Made by a program: the position numbers and the translations under genes. From assembly GCA_025093555.1 (NCBI GenBank), contig JAIWNF010000040.1:455365-519364 (forward strand): a DNA stretch of 64,000 nucleotides, written 5' to 3'. Below, in pieces: positions 47,122-58,700 of the stretch (position 1 is the first letter of the stretch; each line of letters starts with the position of its first letter). Source of the DNA: Circinella umbellata (taxonomy: Eukaryota; Mucoromycota; Mucoromycetes; Mucorales; Lichtheimiaceae). The notes under the pieces were generated by a model. It was given only the letters and a program-made list of their open reading frames with translations. It did not search any database and had not been told where the DNA came from.

Positions 47122-50100
47122 ATGACAACAAAAATTGTAACTTATTTCAAAACACAATTCCCTAATGGCGATGTTACTGAAACATGTAATGATGTTGTAT
47201 TTGATGAAGAACATGATCGTTATTATAAATTTAATCTTGATATTGGATGGGCTATGAAAGGTGGTCATAGCAATCGTAGAGCAGACAAGAATGTTGATTG
47301 CATCCACATTCGCAAGTATGACCGTGTTTGCTGTGGCTACTTTACTTGGGAAAATGAAAATTGTAAAGTATACAATCTTCCAAGGCGCCCCCCAGCTAGA
47401 AAGAATGCGGTCTGTAAAGAACTTAATGAAGGCTGTAAATCTTGTAATGGAACACTCGCTCATAAACCTTGTCCAGCAAGAGTTGTATATATCTTTTCTA
47501 AGAAAGGGTGTACAATGACTCATATTAATATGCATTCGCATGGCCAATATAGTCGAAAACATTTATCTATGGAACAGAATAATGCAATGGATAATTATGT
47601 GGAAAAGAATCTGACTTTGCAACCAAAAGGAGCTACTGTTGGTATTTTGAATCTCGAAGACATATTGGGATATTTCAGGCGATTCTTGATAAATTAACAG
47701 AAGCATCATATCAGTATTATTTTACAACAATCTTTTCTGTTTATAAAATAGACTTTAACGACGATAATAAGCAACTCGGATTTATTCAAGACTGTAGTCT
47801 CAGTCAGTTGAATGGTTTTTTAAAAGGTTTTTGGATTTATTCATTAAGAGAAGAGCACGAAGGTCTTAGATATCTCAAGGGCTGCTATATGCACTGGATG
47901 CAAAGTGTTAAGCGCATCAGTAGCAATCATAATGTTGTCTTACCAGAAAACCGACAACGTTTTTTAAATTTGACCTATACCATTCGCGTGACACGTAGTA
48001 ATGCTTCTTTAAATCAATGCATAACTATCATGATTAACGAATTTCCAGGATCAAGACGCTGGATTAGATAGTGGTTACAACCAAAAATTCGTAGTATGAT
48101 TTTCAATACTCAATCATTGATGAAGCCAGCACTATGATCCCACTCTATTAGGACAAGAAATGCATATGAGAACTACCATAGTATTCTTTACTGCAATATG
48201 CCTAAAAAGCTGCCTTTAATACCTGCACTCAATTGTTTATTAAAGTTCGCTGCCAATGATGAAGAAGATATTAGACAGTTTTATGAACACGGTATACTCC
48301 TCCCTACACACAATCGTACTCGGCGTATACAGCCAAATAGTCATCTTGGGTCTACATACTATCAAGCAAGTGATAGTAGACCCCCAGATCATAATGCTGT
48401 TCTTTTTGCTGAGGAAAGTGAAAATGAAAGAGAAAATGATGAACCGCAACATATTCAACAATTAGAACTTCCAGTCGCTCATCTCATGGTGCCTAATAAT
48501 GATGATTTGGAGGATGTATGTGACAATGAGATAGGCATGGCTCATATTGTTGAAAATTACTGCCTTACTTTGCAAGCTGATGATCCAATTGTTGTAAATA
48601 TATTGGATTCACTTGATGATAATGAACTTGAGGAAATTCTGTCCAAACTCATGTCAATCTTCAATGGGAATAATCAATATAATTTTCATAATGATGTTCT
48701 CGAGGAATGCTCCGTACAACAACAAGATGATAATAGTAGTAAATTATCGGAACGTGGTGCAATTTCTAGTGGTGAAGATCAAGGTACCATCTATAATAAA
48801 GTTGAAGAGGAATTGCGATCACATCAAGATAATGAGAATGATCATATAGTTGAAGGACGTGATAATAGTATGATTATCAATAATAATAATGATAACCTAT
48901 ATAGTCCACAATCAATAGTTGAACAGTTGCCACCATCACCGGCAGATAGCATTGATTTTGTTATTAATAGAGTAAATAGACTAATCTAAGAAGCAGACGA
49001 GCTCCTCCCTCCACGGGGCGGCGATGATCAGGAATCTACATTTGTTCCTCCTCTTGCAAGAGACATTTATGATTTGCGTTTAAATCCTTGGAATAGTAAT
49101 TCATGTTACATTGATGCAGCTGTTGAACTATTATGGCATTCCGTCATTCCAGTGATTAATATTTACAACCCAACATCTTTTAAAATTGAAACAGAACACG
49201 AACCTGGAAATCCTCTTGATATATTAATGAAAGAAACCTACAATATGTCTCAAAATTGGGCACAACGCTTTGATGGTTCTAATCGAATGCGAAATTATGT
49301 ATGGTCCAGATTTTCAGAACAATGGGCATTTCATAAAAATCATACGGCAGATGTAGCTTCATTCCTAAGCATTTTGCTGTCAAATATGTCACAAGACTTT
49401 AACTCTAACTTCCGAATTGAGACAGAACGTGTACATATGTGCAACAAGGACCCTACTCATTGTCGATTTTTTTCCAAGAAGTTTGATGGTTTGACTGGAG
49501 AAGTTGAACCAAGAGAAAGCGTACTTTTTTGGTCAGTACGACATATCGATCACTATAACTTGACAAAATCTTCCAAGCAGTTCGTTGATGCATTGGTATC
49601 ATCCATTGTAAATCATAAAGTGAGCAAATGCGAGGTTTGTAACAGTCCGTGCACCAAATACAATTTAATATTGAAAAAAATGCCATTGTTTCTATTTATC
49701 CATGATCCAAGTTCAAATCGTTCTCCAGATGATGAAACATATGACACGCGAGTATTATTTCCATATGAATTTCGCCTGATTGATGGTTCAGTTTACCAGC
49801 TACACGGTATTATTTCGTCGACCAGAAGAGATGGGTTTCATTTTATAACAACAGGATTAATACCAGGTGGCAGGCCTTTTATAGGTGAAATCGACAATAT
49901 GAGGCAAGAAATAAATATGCTTCATGAACCATTATCCTATAATGATAGTGATGCTGCAAAAACATTTGCAAATATAAAATACCCCGTTATTACATGCTAT
50001 CAGAAGGTAATCAGAAAGCTCGTTGATGCTGACATGACAGGTGTTGTGTTTGATGATATTGAAATGATGGAAGTAGCTGAGGAGAAGCTTGAAGATCATC

Positions 50101-50141
50101 TACTTAGAAGTGACGTATATGTAAAAAATCATAGTATGTAA
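47122..50141 (+). pseudogene. Zinc finger-MULE transposase-USP-like peptidase fusion, broken
   Basis: Segment 1 (47122-47697, ATG start) has a Cys/His-rich GCM/WRKY-type finger: CCGYFTWENENC, CKSCNGTLAHKPC and a terminal MTHINMHSHG. The frame then shifts once, and a single frame runs from ~47700 to 50141, broken by stops at 48069, 48135 and 48987. It first encodes a transposase C-terminus (YLKGCYMHWMQSVKRI, then AYENYHSILYCNMPKKLPLI), typical of MULE-type transposases. After an acidic linker comes a papain-fold, USP-like domain: Cys box NPWNSNSCYIDAAVELLW, a Cys cluster CEVCNSPC and a His box YQLHGII...DGFHFITTG. The central DDE catalytic region is missing between 47650 and 47700. The parts thus derive from one large polypeptide. 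The deubiquitinase assignment rests on motifs; activity is inference. Confidence 0.7.
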
Positions 50142-51114
50142 AACATAGATATAGTATAATATATTGTTATCCATCTTTTCGGATTTTACACTCTTCTTTC
50201 CCTTTCTCTATTTTATTCATTTTTTTTATCTTATATTTCTTATCTTTTAGTATCATACGTCCTTATTATTATCATTATTATCAGTTTTATCACAATTATT
50301 TTCTTAACTTAAATAAATATCAGAAGTTTTACAATAAATAATACGTAATTGAGTTTACCTCTATCCAATAAGATTTATCTTTATTTTCTATTAAGAATGA
50401 ATAAAGATATTGACACCCTTTTTCCGCATTAGCCTATTTACATCTTTTTTTTATGATATCTATCTCCGAATAAATCAGATTCATACTAACTTTCTTATAT
50501 TTTTTACTTTCGTTGCCTTTTTTTAAATAAGTATACTGTAGAAATAAAAAAAAAAAATGCCAAGCACCAATTATTAATAGCTGATGTGGTAGATTTTTAA
50601 TAATTAAATGTTTATATATAATAGTGCAAAATATTTGTTAATATTGTTGGCAAATTACTAAAATTTTTTAGGAAACTTTTACATGCAATCATCTTAATGG
50701 CTAGGTATCAGATATATATGTAGGATATCTTACTCAGTTCGGTTTTGGACTATAGTGAGTGAAATTAGATAATAATTTCAAAAGTTCAGTTAGTAGAAAG
50801 AAAAATAAAGATAGCTGAAATCATAAGGAAATAAAGAATATAAAGAGAATTACCAATATTGTAATCAGATATTACGTATCTAATCTATAAAAAGTAAATA
50901 AGTACAGAAAAAATAAAATTGTTACGTAAAACAGAAATGAGTTAAAAGCTGGACAGGAATGATAGGCTATTATATATAAAATATGAAAGTAGTGTGATAA
51001 TTTAAGCAAATGATAGAATTTAGTAGTATAAATGATCACGAATTAACTTCAATAATCTATTAAAATTATATGAAGATTAAAATAATCATCGTACATTTCA
51101 TTATAAATAGAGTA
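50142..51114. other. AT-rich spacer, nothing recognised
   Basis: Downstream of the transposase-peptidase relic. No paired terminal repeats belonging to that gene could be identified here, and no RNA gene or frame of note. Confidence 0.45.
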
Positions 51115-51720
51115 TTTATTACAGGATTTAATTCAAAATTATACGTAAATAATGTGGAAAGCTTATTATAAGCTAATATATTTTCATTTCCCAAAGAAAA
51201 AGTAATGATAAAAATATAAATACTATCAGTAGTAAAAGAAAGCCATAAAATGATATGCAGGCTGACTATTAGAAACGAAAAAAGATGGATACAATGTATG
51301 TACTTTAAGATAAGCTATTTTCAAATTATATTTAGAACTGTAGCAAAGTATAAGTCAACATAACATATATTGTGTGTCTGCTCTTCATGGTACTGTACCT
51401 CCATTAATTAAAAGTATTACATATTTAGATAAATAGATTTTGAATAAAGATAGTCATTGTTCGCTCTCTGGTACATAAGATTAACAACAGGTATATGCAT
51501 ATATAGTCTATTATTATTAAATTTTTATATGTCAAAATTATTAAAAAAAAAAAACACCAGTACATTTTTATCTTTTTTATGATCCATAATATGGTAGATT
51601 TAACACAGAGGATGGCAGAATAGTAAGGCACGACCAAAGACCGCGGAGTCAAATTAAAAGCAGTCATGGGGGGATGGCACGACGGTAGGATGGCGCGACT
51701 TTTGGTTGCTGTCATTTGAT
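51115..51720. repeat. Dispersed repeat, partial copy
   Basis: Diverged copy of the left half of the 7930-9010 unit, same orientation: TTTAAGATAAGCTATTTTCA, TATATTGTGTGTCTGC, ACACCAGTACATTTTTATC and CGACTTTTGGTTGCTGTCA match their counterparts in order. Similarity stops near 51715. Confidence 0.6.
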
Positions 51721-51905
51721 GATATGTTTAACTGCGGTTTGCAGTCGCTTAAATATCCTGAACCGCACTCAGCATACGCCAGTAATCAAGAGCTGGTTGA
51801 AGGGATGTCACGAGCTGACTGTTATTAAAGATATATAACAAAGTCTCAAAGGATTGATGCCTTGCCTGTTTTTATTTCCTACTCTTATTAGAATACATTT
51901 ATAAT

Positions 51906-53255
51906 GGGAATGACTATGGGCGCGCCAAAATTTTACAGTCAGACGAGGGGCGCGCCAATTTTGAACAGGCATCTTAGTAACATGGCGCGCCCTTCGTCTA
52001 CCCTTCATCTACCCTTTTTCTTCACTTATTCAAAATATTCACAGTCTCTACAATATTTATTAACAATATATTTAATGTATTGTGCCAATTGAACATAGAG
52101 TTTCTTTCTATTTCTATGCCATAAAATATACTCAAAAATCACTGAAGCAAAAAGTTATAAAAGAATGCAATACGTATACTTCTGTAACTATACAAAGAAG
52201 CCAATAGCAAAGGAGCGAAGCAGTATGACATAGATCAAAAATGGCACCAATTGTAGGCATATAACTATAATACGTACTATATAATGCTTGTGCTATAAAT
52301 AAACGAAATTATAAGAAAAGGACATATGAATTATAATATAGAAGAATGGGTGGGCTATAGGAGCAGCTCAAAAAAAGATCACGTATCAACATTTATTACG
52401 TAGGATAAAGGAATAATCTGTATAATATAAATTACCAAATAAGAGAGTACCATATAAATAGGGAAGAAGAAAGAAATTGGGTCATACGTAGTATAACGAA
52501 AAAAAAAGATGACATAAATATACATAATAATACAAAGCGATAAAAAAAAATCAAATCAATCATATTAGGGCAACCCCAGCAGCGGTTGTAAACGGGGAGG
52601 CAAAATGGATCTACTGGAAAAAAATTGACAATCGTTTGTAAATTGTATACGCGCACTCGGGGGATGTAAAAAAAATTTTCCCCTTCTTTTACTTGATTTT
52701 TTTAGCTCCTCCAAATAGCAACTCACTGATGGAGAAAAATCATCTGCGTTGCTAAAACGAGTTTATTTTGATTCTAAAATAGAAACGATTATACCTCCAC
52801 TGCTGGGGTTGCCCTTAAATATGAATAACAATAGCTTCTAGAAATCTCTCTTAAAGGTATAATTTTCGTCTTGTGGCTGATCGTGAACTCTAGAGTCAAG
52901 ATTTTGATTCTTAAACAAGAATTCTATTGCATCCTCATATGAAATATTGGTGTAGTCTTGTTGAATGAGTCAAGAACAAGAACACTTTGTATGAAAGATA
53001 GCGGCATAGTCTTCAAATGTTATTGTTTTTTGTAATGAACCTATGTTAAAGAATCCTGCTGGTCCATGGATCCCATAATAGCAAGCTTATATTAATATGT
53101 ACAACACCTTCTATTATTAATATTTGTACAATATTTCCATTGCATAAATATTTCAATATGTTATTACTAAAGCCTTTGAAAGTAAAAATAAAAATTGAAT
53201 ATGATTTTTTACTTTATATGAATTCATTCTTAATTTAATTTGACCCATTGGATAT
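51906..53255 (-). mobile_element. GGCGCGCC-TIR element, inverted truncated copy
   Basis: Reverse complement of 44783-46133, almost identical over 1.35 kb, including the nested MITE (here 52568-52814 with TTA flanks). It begins GGGAATGACTATGGGCGCGC. The outer end, about 310 bp including the second TIR, is missing; similarity stops exactly at GGATAT (53250-53255), where unrelated DNA begins. Confidence 0.8.
52568..52814. mobile_element. PIF/Harbinger-like MITE, second copy
   Basis: Same 247-bp insertion as at 45224-45470, in inverse orientation, with TTA on both sides. Confidence 0.75.
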
Positions 53256-55178
53256 CCAAAAACTAGTATATTAAGATAGTTGAGCCTCAAAATTTCCTTT
53301 TTTGTAAGATAGTCTGTCTTTGAATTCCTATTTTTTCGCTTTTCATTTGCTCACTGTATTTTAAAGATAATTGTCAGCTATTCCGATATAAAAACATTGG
53401 TTGCTGGAAATTAATACAAAAAAGTTGTCTGCGGAATGGGTTTTTGTTTCAACCTATTGCTACTATGAAAATTGTAATGATTTTACTATCAATCGAAAGG
53501 CAAAGTTTGTCTTTGGTTATATTTTTATTTTGTTGCAAAAATCTATTACATGTGTCTCTCCACATCCATATTTGTAGTTTTTTTATCATAGTAAAAAGTC
53601 TTTTCCACAACTATGATATTCTATATCATCATTGGACATCGGTTCCGTAATAAGTCTCACTCCGTAGCTTCGGACTATATTTTGTTCTTGATTGGCAACG
53701 TTGCTGTATGAGAGGATAAAACATAAACTCAAAATTTAAAATAACAGTTAATCTGCAATATTTTGCTGAAGAACAATATTTTAAGCAAATACTGCTATGG
53801 TCAATTTTATTAATGGTGCCATCAAAGACTTATTTCCAGGTTAAATGTCGTGAATATTTGAGTGCAGATACAAATCCTACTGAAGGACATACCAATCAAA
53901 TTTCTGCCCACTATAATGTCTATTTTACGTAGCTAATAGATATATCTGTTAAAAAGAGAAGACAGCTTTCGTAATTAATGCAAATATTTACAAGTTAATT
54001 TGCTACGTTTCTGTTATATTATATAATTATTACAAGTTATTTATTCAGCATAGCCGCTTTTCTTTTATATTTTGTTTAAATTTGATAGAATTTCCACCCC
54101 ATTGATATCATCCCAAATTTAACCAGCCTGTTATTCTTGAAACCAGCAGAAGGTCTTTGTAACAAAACAAAAATAATTTCCAGAAACCTGCTTTCACACT
54201 TCATAGGAGCCAGAATTATAACTTGAATACATGCTGGTAATCGCGTGCATCTACCGTGTATTAAGCTTATCAGCTCTTCACAATCTTCAGGGTTACCATG
54301 TGAAGTATATCGAGAATAATTTCCACTTAAACTTGCTTTCTGTCTTAGTATAAATTAATCGCAAGGTCAACCATTAACACATGTTGATGTATATCTTCCT
54401 GGTCAAATGTTTTCGCATGATCAGTTATACATTGCATTTTCACGCGTTACAGATTACAGAATTTGTTTATAACGGCTAATTAGAATAGACAAGCTCATCA
54501 CCTTATTACAAAACATATTGGCTATCATGAAATATTCTCTCTCTCTCTTCTCTTCCACGTTCTCCTTCATTTTCATAATGACTTTTTACACATTAAATCC
54601 ATTATCTTAAGTTATTAATGTTTCTTTCAACAATAACCCTTACGTACTTTTGTAAAAATTCGATAAGACCAACCCTACTTTTATTAACTTTTATATATTT
54701 TGTTCCTTTTTTATTAAATTCCAGAAATTCCTTGAACAACCTGTTAATGTATTAGTAAATAATATTATACTCTCTGATCGATGAATAATAACCTACTCCC
54801 TTTTAATTTTCTTTTTCTATCAAACACAGTAATTATTACAAAACTAAAGTACGTAATTCTCACCATATTATTACCACAGTAGTAAATTATACAGTCATGG
54901 CATTAATATTATTTAATTTTTTTGCTTTTCGTTTAATAAAATGCCATTATTCAACTGTAAAGACATCTTATTGCTATACTATCACACTTTATTTCTTTAT
55001 TTGACTGGATCCACAAACCAATTATACAGCCTTGGGCATCGTCGCTACCAGGCGCGAAGTGCCTTTTTGGGGGGTCAAGGGGGGTTTCCCCCCCTTGCGA
55101 CGTGTTTTCCGTTGAATGACCCGAAGCGAAGCGTAGGGGCTCATTCAGCCGAAGCGAAGCGAGGCAGGCAAATGCTAG
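53255..55178 (+). mobile_element. Helitron 1, relic
   Basis: The 3' end is clear: a GC-rich terminus with a CAAGGGGGG/CCCCCCCTTG hairpin (near 55080), GACCCGAAGCGAAGC repeats and a final CTAG at 55175-55178. The 5' end is inferred at the TC of GATATC (53255), exactly where the inverted element copy breaks off, as if this Helitron inserted between A and T there. It contains a decayed PIF1-like helicase segment. About 1.9 kb, so heavily deleted. Confidence 0.55.
53820..54475 (+). pseudogene. PIF1/Helitron helicase C-terminal relic
   Basis: Pieces in order match the C-terminal part of the helicase encoded at 59600-60110: CREYLSADTNPTEGH (near 53840), VILLKPAEGLCNKTK-like (near 54130, with a frame change), FPLKLAFCLSIN (near 54330) and GQPLTHVDVYLPGQMFSHDQ followed by LYIAFSRVTDY (54370-54465). 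These are helicase motifs V and VI of the Rep-helicase. Stops and frameshifts show the copy is dead. Confidence 0.7.
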
Positions 55179-55342
55179 TCTATTATATTAAAATCACACA
55201 GAAGTTATAGCTAATTCACAAAAAAGGAAATTTTTCAAGCTGCGCCCCCTTTTTTCTTTTTTTTTCTTTTTTATTTGAACATTGAATATTACTCTTCGTT
55301 TACCCAAGAAACTTTTTTTTGTTCACTTACTTAAATCTTAAC

Positions 55343-55750
55343 ATGTCTATGTCTACTGTCATCTGCCCATCTTGCAATCAACCCGGCCATCTTCGTCGGA
55401 GTCACAGAGACTGTTTGAATAATCCACGTCGACTTGCTACCAGAGCCCAAAATGAAGCTGTTTTTGTTGAGGAGCATGAACGACATGCCAATATTGAAGT
55501 TGAATCTGAGAGCATGAATTCTGTTGAGGAATCTGCTGTTCAATCTAATGAGCCACGTTGCCATTCCTGTGGTGAGTATGGACATTCGCGTCACTCTAAT
55601 CGTGCTTGCCGTTTGAATCCTGCTAACAATGGGAATGAGTTGGATAATGAAAACACTAATATAAATGTCAATGTAAGTGTCCAAGTGTCTCATGGTCCAC
55701 AATATATTTCTTTACCAGAATTTCAGATAGCAATAAAATTTGAGCTATAA
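55343..55750 (+). CDS. Helitron-encoded zinc-knuckle protein or 5' exon
   Basis: The ATG at 55343 opens an AT-biased frame with two CCHC-like knuckles: CPSCNQPGHLRRSHRDC and CHSCGEYGHSRHSNRAC, spaced by an acidic linker. Such knuckles bind nucleic acid and often precede the Helitron Rep domain. The same frame resumes after a stop at 55748 with RMDQQCSYCHAYMWIEERAS, so this may be the N-terminal exon of the RepHel protein, not a separate gene. Confidence 0.65.
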   Translation: MSMSTVICPSCNQPGHLRRSHRDCLNNPRRLATRAQNEAVFVEEHERHANIEVESESMNSVEESAVQSNEPRCHSCGEYGHSRHSNRACRLNPANNGNELDNENTNINVNVSVQVSHGPQYISLPEFQIAIKFEL

Positions 55751-55799
55751 CTCCTATCTATGTAATATAAATAGAAAAATTGTGCAAGAGTTAGTCGCA

Positions 55800-58700
55800 A
55801 TGTAATTCCTGAGAGACATTCACTCGGTAGGATGGATCAGCAATGTTCTTATTGCCATGCATATATGTGGATTGAGGAACGTGCTTCTCACAGCTCCGTT
55901 AGAAACCCTGTATTCAATCTTTGCTGCCATTAGGGTCGTGTACAGCTTCCGCAACTTAGAAGAACACCTGTAGAAATTTCTACTTTGCTGCACGGTTCTG
56001 GTGATAGATCCAATGAGTTTCGTAAAAATATTCGTGCTTATAACAGCGCTTTAAGTTTTACGTCACTTGGCGTCAACGTTGACCAATCTGTGGCGAATTC
56101 TCGAAACGGTGCTTATAACTTTCGTATTCATGGTGCTGTTCATCATCGCATAGAATCACTCTTTCCAAATAATAACACAGCCACACCAGCATTCGCTCAA
56201 ATTTATGTTCATGATCCTACTACTGAACTTCAAAATCACCAAGCCATTGCAAGTACCTCATTAAACGCTGAGACACTGCAACAACTTCAAAATATAATGC
56301 ACCGAGTGAATCCCTTTGTCCAATCGTTTAAGCAAATGGCAGAAATTTCTCGCAATGGAGAGTTGGGATCAGTGCAAATGATCATCAGAGCGGAAGGTAC
56401 TCCAGATGCATGTAGATACAATAGACCTACTGAATCAGAGATTGGTGTTCTTATCATAGAAAATAATGGCGAAAGTGTTAGTAATCGTGATATTGTTGTG
56501 AGGACCAGATCTGATTCGCTTCAACACATTAATGAGGCACACCGCCATTATAATGCACTCCATTATATATTGATTTTTCCTGAAGGTATGATGCAGCAAA
56601 ATTTGTATGTGAAATGTTTACTCTGTGCATTATATTAACTGTTAAAATGAGTTGATGAAGGTTGGACTATTACGTCCCGTTCTAATAATGAAACCATCAC
56701 AGTAATGCAATGGTATAAGTACCGTTTTATGTTCAGGGGAAATAACGATGAAAATGAGTTACACTACTTTGGAAAACTTTTCCAGCAATATATTGTGGAT
56801 ATGTATGCAAAAGTGGAGTCTAATCGCCTGCTGTATATTCGCTTAAACCAATCACGATTACGTTCTGACCTCTATAGCAATGTTGCTGATGCTGTTCTTT
56901 TGGGTGATAATGATATGAGTAATGTTGGTCGTAGATACATTTTACCTTCTTCTTTTACTGGCTCTCCTCGACACATGCAACAATTATATCAAGATGCAAT
57001 GAGCATAGTTCGTCGATTTGGAAGTCTGATTTATTCATCACATTTACCTGTAATCCAACCTGGCCAGAAATCCAAGATGCTCTTTTGCCAGGCCAATCAG
57101 CTCCCGACCAGCCTGATATTACTTCTCGAATCTTCCGCCTAAAACTTAAACAATTGATGCATGATCTCACAAAGGATATGGTACTTGGTACTGTTGTAGG
57201 ACATGTGCATACTGTCGAGTTTCAAAAACGAGGTTTACCACATGCTCACATTCTTTTAATTCTTGCTTCAGAGGATAAACCACTTACACAGGAACAGTAT
57301 GATGATATTGTTTCAGCCGGTTACCTGATGCTCAACTTTATCCTTCTGCACAGGCTACTGTTGTGCGTCATATGATACATGGTCCTTGCAGTCTTCTTAA
57401 TCCCACGTCAGTGTGCATGGATGCTGGCACGTGTAAAAAGCGTTATCCTAAGCAATTTACTCCTGAAACTGTGTTGAATGAAGATGGATATCCTGCATAC
57501 CGTAGACGAAATAATCAAGATACTATAGTAAAACAAAGAGTCACTCTTGATAATCGTTGGGTTGTCCCACATAATTTATATCTCTGTGCGAAGTATGATG
57601 CCCATATCAATGTTGAAATATGCACATCAATTCATTCAGTTAAATATGTATATAAATATGTATATAAAGGGCATGATCGTGCTTCTTTGGAAATGACTCA
57701 GCATCATCTACGACAAAACAGTGATAATGCAAGAAATAACAATGATGAGTTTGATGAGATTCGTTCATATCTGGATGCTCGATATGTATCGGCATCAGAA
57801 GGATGCTGGCGTTTCTTCTCTTTCAACTTACATCAAGAATTTCCAAATCATCAACGTTTAGCTGCTCACCTTCCAGATGAGCAATATGTGCAGTTTAACG
57901 AGGAAGAAAATCCTGTTATTGTTGCAGGCCGTGCACATGAAACAACACTAACTGCTTGGTTTTTAATCAATGCTGAAGACGCTGCTGCAAGAGCCGTTTT
58001 ATACCCAGATTTTCCTGAGAATTATGTGTTTGTTAAGTCCACTCGACGTTGGAAAATTCGTGAGCGTGGCCATGGTGGTACCATAGGTCGCATTTATGCA
58101 GTTTCTCCACGTGATGTTGAAAAGTATCATCTTCGAATGCTTTTGTATCATGTTCCAGGTGCAACCCGCTTTGAAGATTTGCGTACAGTTGACGGTGAGC
58201 TTTTACCAACATTCCAGGCTGCTGCTCGCCGACGTGGAATTGTTACTAACCAAGAAGAGTGGGATATATGCTTACAACAAGCCTCACTTTATGAAATGCC
58301 TTCTGCTCTGCGCCAATTATTTGCCATCATACTTGCTTTTTGTAATCCTTCTGACCCATATTTATTATGGGAAACTTATCGAAATGTACTCTCCGAAGAT
58401 TTTCTTCATGCAGCACGGAATGAATTAAGCAATCCTGACTTAGAACCAAGTGATGCCATTTATAATCAAGTGCTTCTTGCAATTGAGAATATTATGGTTG
58501 AACTCTCTTCATCCCTGGTGCAATTTGATGGTTTTGTTTTACCTCAGGATCCACAAACAGATGCAACAAACAATACTGCACAACCTGAACCTTGAGTTTT
58601 CCGCTTGCATAGACAAATTGCAAGACAACTTGAATTAACTCCTATTACTCCACGGGCTTTCAACAATGATCAACAGGCAACATATAATGGAATCATTGCC

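Noticed and set aside
44474..53255. Whole 8.8-kb region as a single autonomous MULE bounded by the GGCGCGCC TIRs
   Set aside because: Each repeat is itself a complete or near-complete 1.66-kb element with its own two TIRs, so the flanking pair is better explained by two insertions.
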